From assembly GCA_944989445.1 (NCBI GenBank), contig CALYLW010001221.1, positions 106,836 through 170,835 on the forward strand: 64,000 nucleotides of DNA. The letters are read 5' to 3'. Both the position numbers and the translations under genes were made by a program. This document shows, in pieces, positions 10,761-22,388 of the stretch. The first letter of the stretch is position 1. Each line of letters starts with the position of its first letter. This DNA comes from Ampullaceana balthica (lineage: Eukaryota; Mollusca; Gastropoda; Lymnaeidae). The notes under the pieces were generated by a model. That model was not told where the DNA came from. It did not search any database and saw only the letters and a list, made by a program, of their open reading frames with translations.

Positions 10761-11887
10761 TTAAACACCATACGTATAAAAATATAAAATGAAAAACTAA
10801 TAAGGTATGTTAGAAAAACCTTGAGAATCTTCAAGACAAATTTTTATCTTAAGGTATATATGTACCATTTTCGGCTCAGTTTTTCCAATCGATAAAAAAT
10901 CTATTTCCGTGTAACTTCGAGTTCAGTTTCACCCACCCCGCCCCCAACACTGGCCCCGCCCACGATGCATCAATTAAAGAACAATTATGGTTAGCTAACA
11001 CAGAGGACTTCCTCAAAATTGGCGTTTAATTGCCGTAATAAGTGGTGATAATGGCGGTGATGATGTGCTCTACATACACGGATCAAACCGTGAAGGCAAC
11101 CCTAACAACCAGGTTCAGTCAAGGGAGATAAACGGGGGTTGGGGTGTGGGTGGGGTGATCTTCAGATAGAGTTATGTCAGGTCACGGCTCGTGTCTTATA
11201 TTCGATTCTCTTGTTTTACTTATAGAGAAACACAACTATAATCTCTGTAGTTAGGACTGCAGGGGGATAAGGAACAGCTATTATATTCTGTAGATATGAC
11301 TTCAAGCCGATAAGGAACAGCTATTTTATTATGTAGCTCTCACTGACTGACACACGATATGGAACAACTCTTCAGTAGCAATTATTACAACATGAAGTGA
11401 AACACCTATCATATTTAGTAGATCTTACGACACGTGGGGCGGGGAAATTTTCTTTTCTTTACATCTTCATCAACAGAAACACTCAAGTTAACATCAAATG
11501 TCAAAGCCTGGAAAAATCGTTCATTATAATCCTATTAGATCATTGTTTAATTTTCGCCTCATCTTCAAACGTGTCCTACTTAAATGACGTCACAGTTTCT
11601 CACGAATTTTATCAATCAATTCACGTCTCCAACAATTATTTAAAAAACAACTTTTCCATTCATTTAGCCATTGGCCCACAGCCGTAGCCTGAAAAGCAAG
11701 CCTCTCTGTCAGCCATGTTGGTTTTTCGAACAGACATTTATCTGCCCGGGTCGATATGTCATTAACTTATGTTTTTAGCAACACTATTTTTTTTTACGTC
11801 GACCTTACGCCGTGATGTAATCTTTTTGCACACCTTCAGTTAAGAAAAAAATATCCAAGAAAATGGCTTTTGTTTTTTGGGAAGCCT
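10761..11887. other. no gene seen
   Basis: Single-copy DNA. Two imperfect copies of a short segment (GATAAGGAACAGCTATT) lie at 11265 and 11309. The longest plus-strand frame (11397-11687) has no recognisable domain. Confidence 0.4.
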
Positions 11888-12007
11888 CTGCAATTCCGAG
11901 ATACGCCTCCCCACCCCCCCCATAATTCCGAGAGGCGCCTCCCCCACCCCACACAATTCGGAGAGGTGCCTCCCCCACCTCACCCACACACACACACACA
12001 CACACAA
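11888..12007. repeat. three imperfect C-rich repeats followed by (CA)n
   Basis: About 32-bp units that start AATTCCGAGA or AATTCGGAGA and end in CCTCCCCCACC repeat three times. A run of CA dinucleotides follows at about 11988-12007. Short open frames here on both strands are low-complexity. Confidence 0.75.
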
Positions 12008-12911
12008 CCCTCTTCTTATGTACATGATCAGGTTTGTAATTTCAGTTTTGCATTTAAATTTCGTTACAAATAAATTATTTTGATACGGTTTAATGAGGTA
12101 CAGTCTAGGACATTATCGTCATACCGTACAATGAGGTACATACAGTGTTGGACACTATCGGTGACAACGTGTGGAAGGATGTTGATGATGATGATTGTAT
12201 GCTGTCAGTTGCGTGTTATATTGTGAATGATTATGGTGAAGATGTGTTTGAGTATGTGAGTTGTGGGTGATAATCTTGCTAGAATTTCGAGAATTCCTGG
12301 AGCAATGAAGACAACTCTTCATCAACTGACCTTTAAGAAATTAAAACACTATTTTATGTCACTCATTTGGGGAAAATCACGTATAAAAGAACCATACACA
12401 TACAATATTTTACATTATACTTGTTTTACATTACAAATGACCGATAGCAAGATTCATGTAGCTGAATAAATCTCGATAATTTCGTCGTGACCAATGACGT
12501 TTCTTGCTTGTCCTAACCTCCAGCCTTGGTTGAGTCAACCGTTAAGTCTGGCCTCTGGTCGCAGCTCTTGGCTACACAAAATGGCCCGTCAACACAAACT
12601 CGGCCAACAAGTGGTGCGCCTGTGTGAACAATTATCGCTGGTTCGACCAGGCCAAAGTAATGGAAGTTGACCAAAGTCAAACTCTGAAATGTTAACTTGG
12701 GAAAGAAAGAGGTCGAGGGATAAAGGTGGCAAAGAGAGAGTCTTGGGACGATTGACAGCAGTTGTTGATTTCCCGAGGGAAAGGTCAGCTGCTCAAGATT
12801 ACGGAAAGGCATGAAAAATTTGTCGTAACCTTTTCCTTCAGGGGACGAATATCGTTGGTGGTGCTGATCGGTAATCTGGACCCGGAAGTTTGGTCTCGCA
12901 TATATGGCTGC
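12008..12911. other. single-copy stretch, candidate conserved island at 12510-12900
   Basis: No repeat and no recognisable protein. The 12510-12900 part has even base composition and a 99-codon minus-strand frame with no domain that I know. It could be non-coding functional DNA, but only comparison with other genomes would show that. Confidence 0.35.
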
Positions 12912-13255
12912 ATTAGAATGTGGCTTCTATCAGAGACTACATAGCATTAGAATGTGGCTTCTATCAGAGACTACATAGCATTAGAATGTGGCTTCTATCA
13001 GAGACTACATAGCATTAGAATGTGGCTTCTATCAGAGACTACATAGCATTAGAATGTGGCTTCTATCAGAGACTACATTAGAATGTGGCTTCTATCAGAG
13101 ACTACATTAGAATGTGGCTTCTATCAGAGACTACATTAGAATGTGGCTTCTATCAGAGACTACATTAGAATGTGGCTTCTATCAGAGACTACATTAGAAT
13201 GTGGCTTCTATCAGAGACTACATTAGAATGTGGCTTCTATCAGAGACTACATAGC
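12912..13255. repeat. minisatellite, 5 units of 34 bp then 6 units of 29 bp
   Basis: Each unit begins ATTAGAATGTGGCTTC. Units starting at 12912, 12946, 12980, 13014 and 13048 were placed first. The first four carry a terminal ATAGC that is absent from the units starting 13077, 13106, 13135, 13164 and 13193. The last unit (13222) regains ATAGC at the array edge. Confidence 0.95.
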
Positions 13256-14204
13256 GTGTAACATGTGTCGCTGTGTCAACGTTTTGATTGCGATTGGATT
13301 TAAAATTATAATAGATTATCAACCAATAACAGAGCAGACGTCCATTGTTTTCAAGGGATTTAACTCAAGAAAAATATTTTATATTTTATACCATTAATCT
13401 TCGATTTGACAACTAAAGAAACTTTTGTTAAAGAAATAAATAGTTTAGGGATTTAAATTTTTTAAGACATCTTGACCCGAGATTCGTGTACATGCTGACT
13501 CACTTTAAAAAAAAGATTTATTGAGGCTGCCCTCTGTTTCTGCTGTTCCAACAAGTACTCGACGGCTAATGAAGTGTAAGCTCCATTTTACCATCATCCA
13601 CCGCTCATTCCGCGGCATTCCTGCCCTGTTAATGTCATAGTTGACGCTGTTTAGTACGCCACGATCTTAGCGTTTCAGTTGAGTCCGTCGACACATACTG
13701 TGTTATTTCTTATCGCACGGCAGACAGATATCATTCACGCCATACAAGCAGACAGACATCATTCACGCCATACAAGCAGACAGACATCATTGACTCTCTA
13801 CTAGCAGACATCACTCGCTGTTAACACCTACAGACCTACACATACTAAGGTGCTATGTGGCACCATCTCTGTTTGTTGATGATGTTTCAAGCTTGAGCCG
13901 TCTGCAATTATTCTTCTCAGTTTTTACCTAACGAATAGACGTGGAGAAATGTTCATAGTACATTTGTTTAGTTTCTACCGTCAAGAAAACAATGTGGTAG
14001 TTTATGTTTAGTTACAGTCTACGTGAAATGCAGGGAACCTTAAGAATATCCAGAAACAATCCTTAAAATAGGGTTTGATTTTATTCTTAAAACAAATGAC
14101 CACAATAATAATCTAATACAACCATCTGATAGACAAAAGAATAAAAGAAACTTTTATTTTTTCATTGAGAACAAACAAAGAAACAAACCATTCTATTCCT
14201 CCTT
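13256..14204. other. single-copy stretch with a small 28-bp repeat
   Basis: A 28-bp unit (CAGACAGACATCATTCACGC...) is repeated about 2.5 times at 13722-13792. The rest shows no gene. 13550-13720 is a non-repetitive, CG-containing island. Confidence 0.45.
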
Positions 14205-14325
14205 TTTTCCTTTTAGAATTCGGGCGTGGAATGGGTTGCTCCAAAAGATCACGAAAACAATCACTCTATAAACATTCAACACAAGACATAAACCTTGGGT
14301 AGGCGTTGATCTTTTGTATAGAACA
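14205..14325 (+). pseudogene. LINE 3' end (reverse-transcriptase C-terminus), copy 1
   Basis: The plus strand translates to FRIRAWNGLLQKITKTITL followed by the rest of the conserved tail, ending in the 3' UTR sequence ATCTTTTGTATAGAA. The I-R-x-WN-x-L motif is the usual last conserved block of Jockey/CR1-like non-LTR retrotransposon proteins. The same family lies at 21233, 24905 and 34480, all in the same orientation. The 3' end is cut where a hAT-type end begins at 14326. Confidence 0.7.
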
Positions 14326-14425
14326 GTGATGGCGAAACTATGGCACGCGTGCCACAGTAAGCATGCAGAGCCTCATCAGCCGGCACGCGACTAAAATATT
14401 ACTTCCTTAATCAATAATCACAATA
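14326..14425 (+). mobile_element. hAT left-end fragment
   Basis: CAGTGATGGCGAAACTATGG followed by CACGCGTGCCA resembles the left terminus of hAT elements with GGCACGCGTGCC subterminal palindromes. It starts exactly where the LINE tail stops. No matching right end was found before 16400. The decayed transposase at 15470-15910 is in the right orientation to belong to it. Confidence 0.5.
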
Positions 14426-14892
14426 AAACGATACTATTTAATTTAAATAAGTGTTTTGGCCTGTTCTTGAACGTTCCACATACTTATCACATTATGCCAC
14501 TGGCAAAGGACCTAAGCCTTGATTTAAGATTTTCATATATCGCATTAGAAATGATAAAATTGTTGACCCATTTATGACGTTTCAGTTATTTTCGCCAGTC
14601 AATTTACTTGTTACATACCAAAGAATACGACAAATTTGAAGCAGCGAATGCTAAACGAAATCAAATTTATTGCAGACTGCGCGTTGTCCAAACTAAGCAT
14701 TTTGATGTAAACTTTGAATAAATCTGATTGAATATCTGAAACAGAATGTACAAATATTATGTAAAAACATGCAATGTAATAAAATAGCAAAACAAGAAAG
14801 CTTGGTAGGGAAACCAGGCTTATGCACCTGCTCTCAGCCAAAATAAGCCAAACAAAGCCAAAAAGGAACATATGAAAGTTCATAACACTTCA
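14426..14892. other. AT-rich stretch, possibly the inside of a decayed hAT
   Basis: No clear frame. It lies between a hAT left end and a hAT C-terminal remnant, so it may be transposon interior. A 90-codon minus-strand frame at 14611-14883 is hydrophobic and unrecognised. Confidence 0.35.
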
Positions 14893-15156
14893 GTGTACTT
14901 ACTGGACAAGCAACTGCAAGTCTTTGTGTACTTACTGAACAAGCAACTGCAAGTCTTTGTGTACTTACCGAACAAGCAACTGCAAGTCTTTGTGTACTTA
15001 CCGAACAAGCAACTGCAAGTCTTTGTGTACTTACTGAACAAGCAACTGCAAGTCTTTGTGTACTTACTGAACAAGCAACTGCAAGTCTTTGTGTACTTAC
15101 TGAACAAGCAACTGCAAGTCTTTGTGTACTTACTGAACAAGCAACTGCAAGTCTTT
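14893..15156. repeat. minisatellite, 8 units of 33 bp
   Basis: Units begin GTGTACTTACTGAACAAGC, with a few substitutions. 33 is a multiple of three, so several frames stay open on both strands (for example 14872-15162 plus and 14834-15238 minus). These are consequences of the repeat and not evidence of a gene. Confidence 0.95.
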
Positions 15157-15469
15157 GGGTAAAACGACATAACGAATGTTTGGCAATATAAAAAACATTT
15201 GAAAGAAAACTGCATGTTTTTTTAAAGAGATCTTGCAAGTGGACATTCGAAATATTTTCTAAATCTAAAGTTGCATTTATAAAATTCTACACAATCTGCA
15301 CATATCTCTCGAGTCATGAAGAAATCTACATGGAATTTTCGAGCATTGTAGCTGCGGCAAAGTAGAATTTTAATGACAGATTTCTAAATTTCCCGTTAGA
15401 ATGAAAGAACCATATGTTTTCTTACTTCTCCGGATAAATATAAGTGTGAAGAACTTGATTTTTCTTGCT
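15157..15469. other. no gene seen
   Basis: AT-rich DNA between the 33-bp array and the hAT remnant. No motif recognised. Confidence 0.35.
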
Positions 15470-15910
15470 TAGATTGTTAGATCTTGAAAATCTGGAAATG
15501 GAGCTATTGGAATTTGAAGAAAGCTCTAAGTGGAAAAGAAAATTAGCTGATCTGCGTGCAACACTTGGGTAGGTTTAGATTAAAGGGGTCACACAGGACA
15601 GTACAAATGATAGGTATGAAAATGAAATCCCTAAAGTGTGGAATTATCTGCCAAATTTAGTTTAAATCAATGAAAACACTTGACGGTACTATTCGTACTT
15701 TCTTTGGATCGTTTTTTATGCGTGGGATGAACTCTTTTCAGCTTTGAATTATATTAAATTATTCAATGTGACACAAGAAATGGACTGACAGATAACCTGA
15801 GTGCTGCATGTGTTGCGCTCAAAGTAACGAAGTAAGAGTCAAGGTTTGAAGAATTATTAGCATGTGCAAAGACAAGTCAAATGATGTTCAGTTACAAAAT
15901 AGCGTTTGGG
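15470..15910 (+). pseudogene. hAT transposase C-terminal remnant
   Basis: Conceptual translation in shifting frames gives LLDLENLEMELLEFEESSKW (15475-15534), then VWNYLPNL near 15640, then TDNLSAACVALKVTK (about 15790-15834) followed by an ESRFEELLACAK-type tail. This order, with an acidic ENLEMEL-type block, a W-x-x-LP block and an LTDxxSAACVALKVTK dimerisation tail, is that of hAT transposases of the ZBED5/SCAND3-like group. Several stops and frame changes separate the blocks. It may be the 3' part of the element whose left end is at 14326. Confidence 0.65.
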
Positions 15911-16966
15911 GACAAGAGGGGTAGCATCAATCTTCAACATTCTCAACATCAATCATCGATGAACTGTAATTTGGACAAGTAAGTCTACGAGAATGAAATG
16001 AAATGAAATACAATGGCTAAAAAGTTAATACTTACGAGCGCAGAACTGATAGTAAAGTCAAAATGTTTGACATGAAAATAAATATTATGAACGAATGAAA
16101 ACTTTGCAGCATCAGTTATTGACATACACGAAATCTGAAAAAAAAGAATACCGCCAAGGAAATTGACAACAGCTGATCAACAATGTCTTGTCTGAAACAC
16201 GATGATAAATTTAACATTTCAGGCACGAAACACGTTCATAAAGTAACATCTGACGTAGGAAACACAGTGATAAAATTAACATCTTACGTAAATGATATTC
16301 ATTTGTTGCTATAACTTTTGTGAACGTACAGGTGAATAGAAAACTGATGTTTATGAGATGTCTGCAATCAGTAGTGTGTCGGGAAATCTATGCAAATAAA
16401 GTGATAGATATAGGTTACTAAAAGTATAAAATAATTTCATTAGTTTTTTAAAATGTGGAATATAAATTGTTCCAAACGTTTTCCTTAATTTACATTTTAA
16501 TGTAAAGTAATACGGATATTTTAAAATAGATTTCCTTTTTAACTGTATACGGATACTTGTGGAAGGCTATCCTCCCCTACCCTCAATTCTAGAGAAAAAA
16601 TAAACTAGACGAAAATATAAGCTGGAGTGAGCTCCGCTATGCTTGCTCGCCTTTTCGTATATACAGTAAGGGCTGGTACGGCACTTCCAGTGTAGTCGGG
16701 GTATAGAAATGGTAGGTTATGAATTCAATATTTCTTAATATGTATGCGTAGACGAAGTTTTTTTTATAAAAACGCTCGTTTTTTAGAAAAAAATACATAT
16801 CAATATGACATAAAATTATCTATTTCTGATGGTTTAAAAAAACAGAATTATAGAAAAGTTCCACTTCCAGTTACTCCAAAGTTGATAGAAATCTACGTAT
16901 GGGATATAATAGTAAGACGTGAACTATGGTCCACCTAACTGAAACGGTCCTCAAGCTATCGTGTTA

Positions 16967-16997
<31 letters not shown>

Positions 16998-17403
16998 GAC
17001 ACGATTTCAAAACTGGGCTTTACCGACTTAGGAAGGTAGGTGTAAAATGTTGAGTTTTGGCATAATTTCGATTTTTCATACGATTACAATTCTTCCCTCT
17101 ATACTTCGTATATGAGAAAATCAATACAATAATGTTCTGTCTGACTCTATTTTTTTGTTGAAATAATTTTTCCAACATGCAATTCAATGTCTGCATTGAC
17201 GTTCATAATCAACTGGTTTATCAAAATTAAAATGTGCAACAAATCTTCATCACACTTTTATAAGATACGAGCAACAAAGCCCGTCAAAGGACGTTCCGCC
17301 ACCGTTCGGTGGCATGTTGTAACTGCCCTCCAACAGCCGTCTCGATCAGCATACATGTACATCACGTCAAAAATACTATTCATTATAATTAAAATAAATG
17401 ACT
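15911..17403. other. no gene seen; contains a CA-rich tract
   Basis: AT-rich DNA. GAAATGAAATGAAAT lies near 15990, and a (CA)n tract with interruptions lies at about 16965-17001. Parts around 16600-17150 have the look of an old dispersed element (TA-rich edges, no frame), but no second copy was found here. Confidence 0.35.
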
Positions 17404-17635
17404 CGTAAAAACAGAGCTTTTGACTATAAATCCCAACGCGAATAACTCAAAATAAAGTCTTGGAAGAAATACTGCACCAAAAATAACTCGTTTTGAACGT
17501 CCGCTTAAACGTGTTCAATATGATTGGCTGTAGGAGTCATATGTGTTTGAGGGACCAATCGCTATCAATGAACAGACAGAACGGACAGAAAATTGCCTTT
17601 TATTATATAGGAGAATGGTATTAGTCTTTGTTCTC
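17404..17635. mobile_element. dispersed MITE-like repeat, partial copy 2
   Basis: CGTAAAAACAGAGCTTTTG then ACTATAAATCCC matches the left end of the copies at 10350 and 51399. The inner AACGTGTTCAATATGATT resembles AACGTGTTTAACATAATG at about 51520. No matching right end was found. Confidence 0.4.
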
Positions 17636-17677
17636 TTTAATGATGATTGTATCAGATTGTAAGCTACCATCTATATG

Positions 17678-17813
17678 GTGTATGATTATTGTCAGTCTAA
17701 TATGCGTAACAGTGTCTGATTAATGGTCAGTCTAATATACGTAACAGTGTATGATTATTGTCAGTCTAATATACGTAACAGTGTATGATTATGGTCAGTC
17801 TAATAGCTAAAAA
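17678..17813. repeat. minisatellite, about 4 units of 34 bp
   Basis: Units begin GTGTATGATTATTGTCAGTC and end in TAATATACGTAACA. The last one is cut at GTCTAATAG. Confidence 0.9.
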
Positions 17814-18968
17814 AGCGTTATAAAATTACCATGTCAGTGGTTTGGCTATTGCAATTTTTAATTTTATTTTTAACTTATTTATTGAATTTAAAAAATGGTC
17901 AAAAACTATAAACGAACCATAATATGATAATCATTGAAACTTGGCATCTTGAATGCCATAAGTTATTAGACACTTGATATTCTATATTACATTACCTCAT
18001 TAGTCCATTCATATTTACCTCCCTCGACTTTCAATAAATTCCTCCTCTCTCCCCTGAAATCAAGCTCCGCTCTGAAGACAGCTGTTTCTGATGCCGACAT
18101 TTTTTTTTACGTGTTGGTTTATTGTTCTAGAGGGGCGCGGCGTCACTCAGAATCGTACTATAATATTTGCTGAGAAACTTCTGGAACGCCAGGTGTACTA
18201 GCTTTAACTCTACGGTGTGGGTGGGGGAGGGGGGACGGGGGTGGACTTGGCGGCGTGAGTCGTTTTTTTACGTCGGTCTTTATGGCATGACGCTCCACCT
18301 TGGTAAGTGACATTGAAATGAGAAAATACAACCAAAGAGATACGCACGAGGTAAGAGCAAAGAAGGGTATTTACGACAACATGCTCTGAAGACAAATTGG
18401 CTTTATCTCTAGCGTATTTAAGGAGGTCGCAATTAACGTGTGCGTAATTCAATGCACTAAAAGATAATTGCAACCCTGGGCTCAACGTTGAAATCACTTG
18501 GCTTGGAAAAGTAAGAGTCGAAAGGATGGAAGTTCTTATAGAAAGTTGTAATAAAAATACATTCATTTGTGAGTCTCTAAATGGGGGACGGCCGCCCTAA
18601 AGGCAGTATCCGGTGCCTGTGAAAATAAATATGTTTCTTTAAGCTTTCGTTATAACGAATTTACTTGATTTTTTACTTAGTTTTCAGAATCATTTCAATT
18701 GTGTTATGCTGGAGTATTTTAAAAAAAATTTGTTTAAGTTAACCAAATCAAGCAAACTACATTCAGTAAAGATCCAGTAAACCAGAGCTAGTAAACTAAA
18801 TCCAGTAAAATTCAGTCGACCTGTTAGCCTTTGTCACTCTCCTATATTGAATATTACAATACTAACTCTCTTTACATAAACTATACACAACTTTTACTCT
18901 ATTCTTCTTCCAACTGACGAATGTCGCCAAATTTAGACTTTTGTAAATCATTCCACCGTCTAGTTCCC
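17814..18968. other. no recognisable gene
   Basis: AT-rich DNA. A 118-codon minus-strand frame (18210-18566) ends in a proline run translated from a G-rich tract and has no domain I recognise. Low support as a gene. Confidence 0.4.
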
Positions 18969-20172
18969 ATTAAAACATACCTACATTGTAAACCAAAAGT
19001 CTGTAGTTCCAATTAAAATATACCTACATTGTATACCAGAAGTCTGTAGTTCCCATTAAAATATACCTACATTGTAAACCAAAAGTCTGTAGTTCCCATT
19101 AAAACATACCTACATTGTAAACCAGAAGTCTGTAGTTCCAATTAAAACATACCTACATTGTAAACCAAAAGTCTGTAGTTCCCATTACAACATACCTACA
19201 TTGAAAACCAGAAGTCTCTAGTTCCCATTACAACATACCTACATTGTATACCAGAAGTCTGTAGTTCCAATTAAAACATACCTACATTGCAAACCAGAAG
19301 TCTCTGGTTCCCATAACAACATACCTACATTGTAAACCAGAATTCTGTAGTTCCCATTACAACATACCTACATTGTAAACCAGATGTCTCTAGTTACCAT
19401 TACAACATACCTACATTGTAAACCAGAAGTCTATAGTTCCCATTACAACATACCTACATTGTAAACCAGAAGTCTCTAGTACCCATTACAACATACCTAC
19501 ATTGTAAACCAGAAGTCTCTAGTTCCCATTACAACATACCTACATTGTAAGCCAGAAGTCTCTAAGTCCCATTACAACATACCTACATTGTAAGCCAGAA
19601 GTCTCTAGTTCCCATTACAATATACCTAAATTGTAAACCAGATGTCTCTAGTTCCCATTACAACATACCTACATTGTAAGCCATAAGTCTCTAGTTCCCA
19701 TTACAACATACCTACATTGTAAGCCAGAAGTCTCTAGTTCCCATTACAACATACCTACATTGTAAACCAGAAGTCTGTAGTTCCCATTACAACATACCTA
19801 CATTGCAAACCAGAAGTCTCTAGTTACCATTACAACATACCTACATTGTAAACCAGAAGTCTCTAGTTCCCATTACAACATACCTACATTGCAAACCAGA
19901 AGTCTCTAGTTCCCATTACAACATACCTACATTGTAAACCAGAAGTCTCTAGTTCCCATTACAACATACCTACATTGTATACCAGAAGTCTGTAGTTCCC
20001 ATTACAACATACCTACAATGTAAACCAGAAGTCTGTAGTTCCCATTACAACATACCTACATTGTAAACCAGAAGTCTCTAGTTCCCATTACAACATACCT
20101 ACATTGTAAACCAAAAGTCTTTAGTTCCCATTACAACATACCTACATTGTAAACCAAAAGTCTCTATTTCCC
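18969..20172. repeat. minisatellite, 28 units of 43 bp
   Basis: Units run ATTACAACATACCTACATTG, then TAAACCAGAAGTCT and CTAGTTCCC. The length 1204 bp is exactly 28 x 43. Two variant classes, GTCTGTAG and GTCTCTAG, with ATTAAAACAT mostly in the first seven units, show that the left edge is less homogenised. Confidence 0.95.
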
Positions 20173-20226
20173 AGTAAGACATACCTATTTCCCAGTAAGA
20201 CATACCTATTTCCCAGTAAGACCTAC
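20164..20226. repeat. nested 21-bp repeat, 3 units
   Basis: CTATTTCCCAGTAAGACATA plus C is repeated three times. The unit is made from the junction of the last 43-bp unit and the start of the next, so it is a young secondary array at the right edge. Confidence 0.85.
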
Positions 20227-20565
20227 TTACATTTCAAGCCTTACAATCCCCACCTTCAACCCCCCCCCCACCCCGTACCACAAGCTAAGACAACAACTTA
20301 CAAAAACCTGTGATTGCCAACATTGAGCAGACGTCAGTAGTTGGTCGTTAAGTGCCTCTTATCTGGCGGGACTTAGGAGAACGAACGGATTTCTAATTAG
20401 AATGGGGGGAAAATGGGTTTGAAGATCCCCCAGGTGAAGAGATGCAAAAACACAGGTAATCAAAGATTCATTTTTTATATGTCAATTTGTTAAGGAAAGG
20501 CTACTCCGTTTTCTCAAGTTTTACCTCCCTTGTTCTTAACAACTTTATTCCGGAGCTTCTCTTTC
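20227..20565. other. no gene seen
   Basis: Single-copy DNA with a C-run near 20260-20272. Confidence 0.4.
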
Positions 20566-20895
20566 AAGCCAAACTACTGAGATATCAAGGGAAAGCGACT
20601 ACAAGCCAAACTACTGAGATATCAAGGGAAAGTGACTACAAGCCAAACTACTGAGATATCAAGGGAAAGTGACTACAAGCCAAACTACTGAGATATCAAG
20701 GGAAAGTGACACAAGCCAAACTACTGAGATATCAAGTGAAAGTGACTACAAGCCAAACTACTGAGATATCAAGGGAAAGCGACTACAAGCCAAACTACTG
20801 AGATATCAAGGGAAAGTGACTACAAGCCAAACTACTGAGATATCAAGGGAAAGTGACTACAAGCCAAACTACTGAGATATCAAGGTAAAGCGACT
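20566..20895. repeat. minisatellite, about 9 units of 37 bp
   Basis: Units begin AAGCCAAACTACTGAGATAT and end in AAAGTGACTAC or AAAGCGACTAC. One unit has lost bases in the GTGACTACAAG part (near 20709). Confidence 0.95.
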
Positions 20896-21232
20896 AATCA
20901 ACTTTAAAGAAAGAGGAACAAAAATAAAAATTGTTTCATTCGTGGGTTTATTTACAAAATTTTGATTTCGTTGACCTTTCAAAGTAACAATGTTTGGGTC
21001 ATAGGATTAGAAAGCTACTGGAGGAGTTACCTGATCGCCATCTTGGACCGAAGTACTCTTCTCACACAGATAAATTAAAACAACATAAAAAAGTCCCTCT
21101 GTGAAGTAGTGATCAGCCTTCGTCCATTGGAGTCTGTTTGGCAGTCCTAAAAAATCTAAAATAATAAGACACTCAGATAGAGATAGGAATAAAAACACGT
21201 TTCTTATTTCATTTGCAAAACAAACATACACA
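20896..21232. other. unrecognised short open frame, otherwise nothing
   Basis: A 74-codon minus-strand frame (21007-21231) has a hydrophobic start and a mixed C-terminus (NRLQWTKADHYF...). I do not recognise it. Support for a gene is weak. Confidence 0.3.
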
Positions 21233-21420
21233 AGTCCTCCTTCTTCCCGTCTGGCATTCGGTCACGGAATGATCTGCCCCAACAAGTCAGCAAAACCAGG
21301 ACGTTAATAATAGTCCCAACTCTAAATGGAAAACTAGATATAAACCATGGATAAACCTATGAAGCAATAATCTTCTGTACATAAGTAGCGTATGTAAAGC
21401 ATAAGATAAGATAAGATAAC
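21233..21420 (+). pseudogene. LINE 3' end, copy 2, with 3' UTR and tail
   Basis: The plus strand reads SSFFPSGIRSRNDLPQQVSK, then ends near GKLDINHG-stop at about 21352. This is the C-terminal end of a Jockey/CR1-like reverse-transcriptase protein (FFPSGIR-x-WN-x-LP type). The 3' UTR runs ATCTTCTGTACATAAGTAGC to a tail of ATAAG repeats (21401-21419). This is the best-preserved 3' end of the family in the window. Its tail is shared with the SINE at 41992-42286 and 62406-62686. Confidence 0.75.
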
Positions 21421-21591
21421 TCCGTTAATGCCGTGTAATCAAAGTTGTTGATAGAGAGACAAAGATATCACTTATATTAGTTGATAGAGAGACGGCCTAT
21501 TGACAAAGATAGAGAGACCGCCTATTGCCAAAGATATCACTTATATTAATCAGTCAGGAACAGTAGTCACAAGTTTTAAGATTTTCAAATA
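21421..21591. repeat. imperfect duplications of GATAGAGAGAC segments
   Basis: GTTGATAGAGAGAC and CAAAGATATCACTTATATTA recur two or three times in a short, irregular arrangement. Confidence 0.6.
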
Positions 21592-22388
21592 AATTGTGTA
21601 CATTTAGCGTGAGCAAGTGTGTGGATGAACATCAAACAATGAATTGTGTACATTTAGTGGGAGCAAGTGTGTGGATGAATATCAAAAATAAATTGTGTAC
21701 ATTTAGAGGGAGCAAGTGTGTAAATGAACATCAAACAATAAATTGTGTACATTTAGAGGGAGCAAGTGTGTAGATGAACATCAAACAATAAATTGTGTAC
21801 ATTTAGTGGGAGCAAGTGTGTGGATGAACATCAAACAATAAATTGTGTACATTTAGTGGGAGCAAGTGTGTGGATGAACATCAAACGATGAATTGTGTAC
21901 ATTTAGTGGGAGCAAGTGTGTGGATGAACATCAAACGATGAATTGTGTACATTTAGTGGTGGCAAGTGTGTGGATGAACATCAAACAATAAATTGTGTAC
22001 ATTTAGTGGGAGCAAGTGTGTGGATGAACATCAAACGATGAATTGTGTACATTTAGTGGGAGCAAGTGTGTGGATGAACATCAAACGATGAATTGTGTAC
22101 ATTTAGTGGGGGCAAGTGTGTGGATGAACATCAAACAATAAATTGTGTACATTTAGTGGGAGCAAGTGTGTGGATGCACATCAAACGATGAATTGTGTAC
22201 ATTTAGTGGGGGCAAGTGTGTGGATGAACATCAAATAATAAATTGTGTACATTTAGTGGGAGCAAGTGTGTGGATGAACATCAAACAATAAATTGTGTAC
22301 ATTTAGTGGGAGCAAGTGTGTGGATGAACATCAAACAATAAATTGTGTACATTTAGTGGGGGCAAGTGTGTGGATGAACATCAAACGA
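21592..22388. repeat. minisatellite, 16 units of 50 bp
   Basis: Units begin AATTGTGTACATTTAGTGGG and end CATCAAACAATA or CATCAAACGATG. The two endings and the GAGCAAG/GGGCAAG variants are interspersed. One unit is 49 bp. Confidence 0.95.

Noticed and set aside
11788..11820. Possible dispersed repeat shared with 18262-18292 (TTTTTTTACGTCG...)
   Set aside because: The similarity is short and imperfect and does not extend. It may be chance.
18969..20172. Possible CRISPR array because of 43-bp periodicity
   Set aside because: Whole units repeat with no unique spacers, and the DNA is eukaryotic. The same holds for the 50-, 31- and 28-bp arrays.
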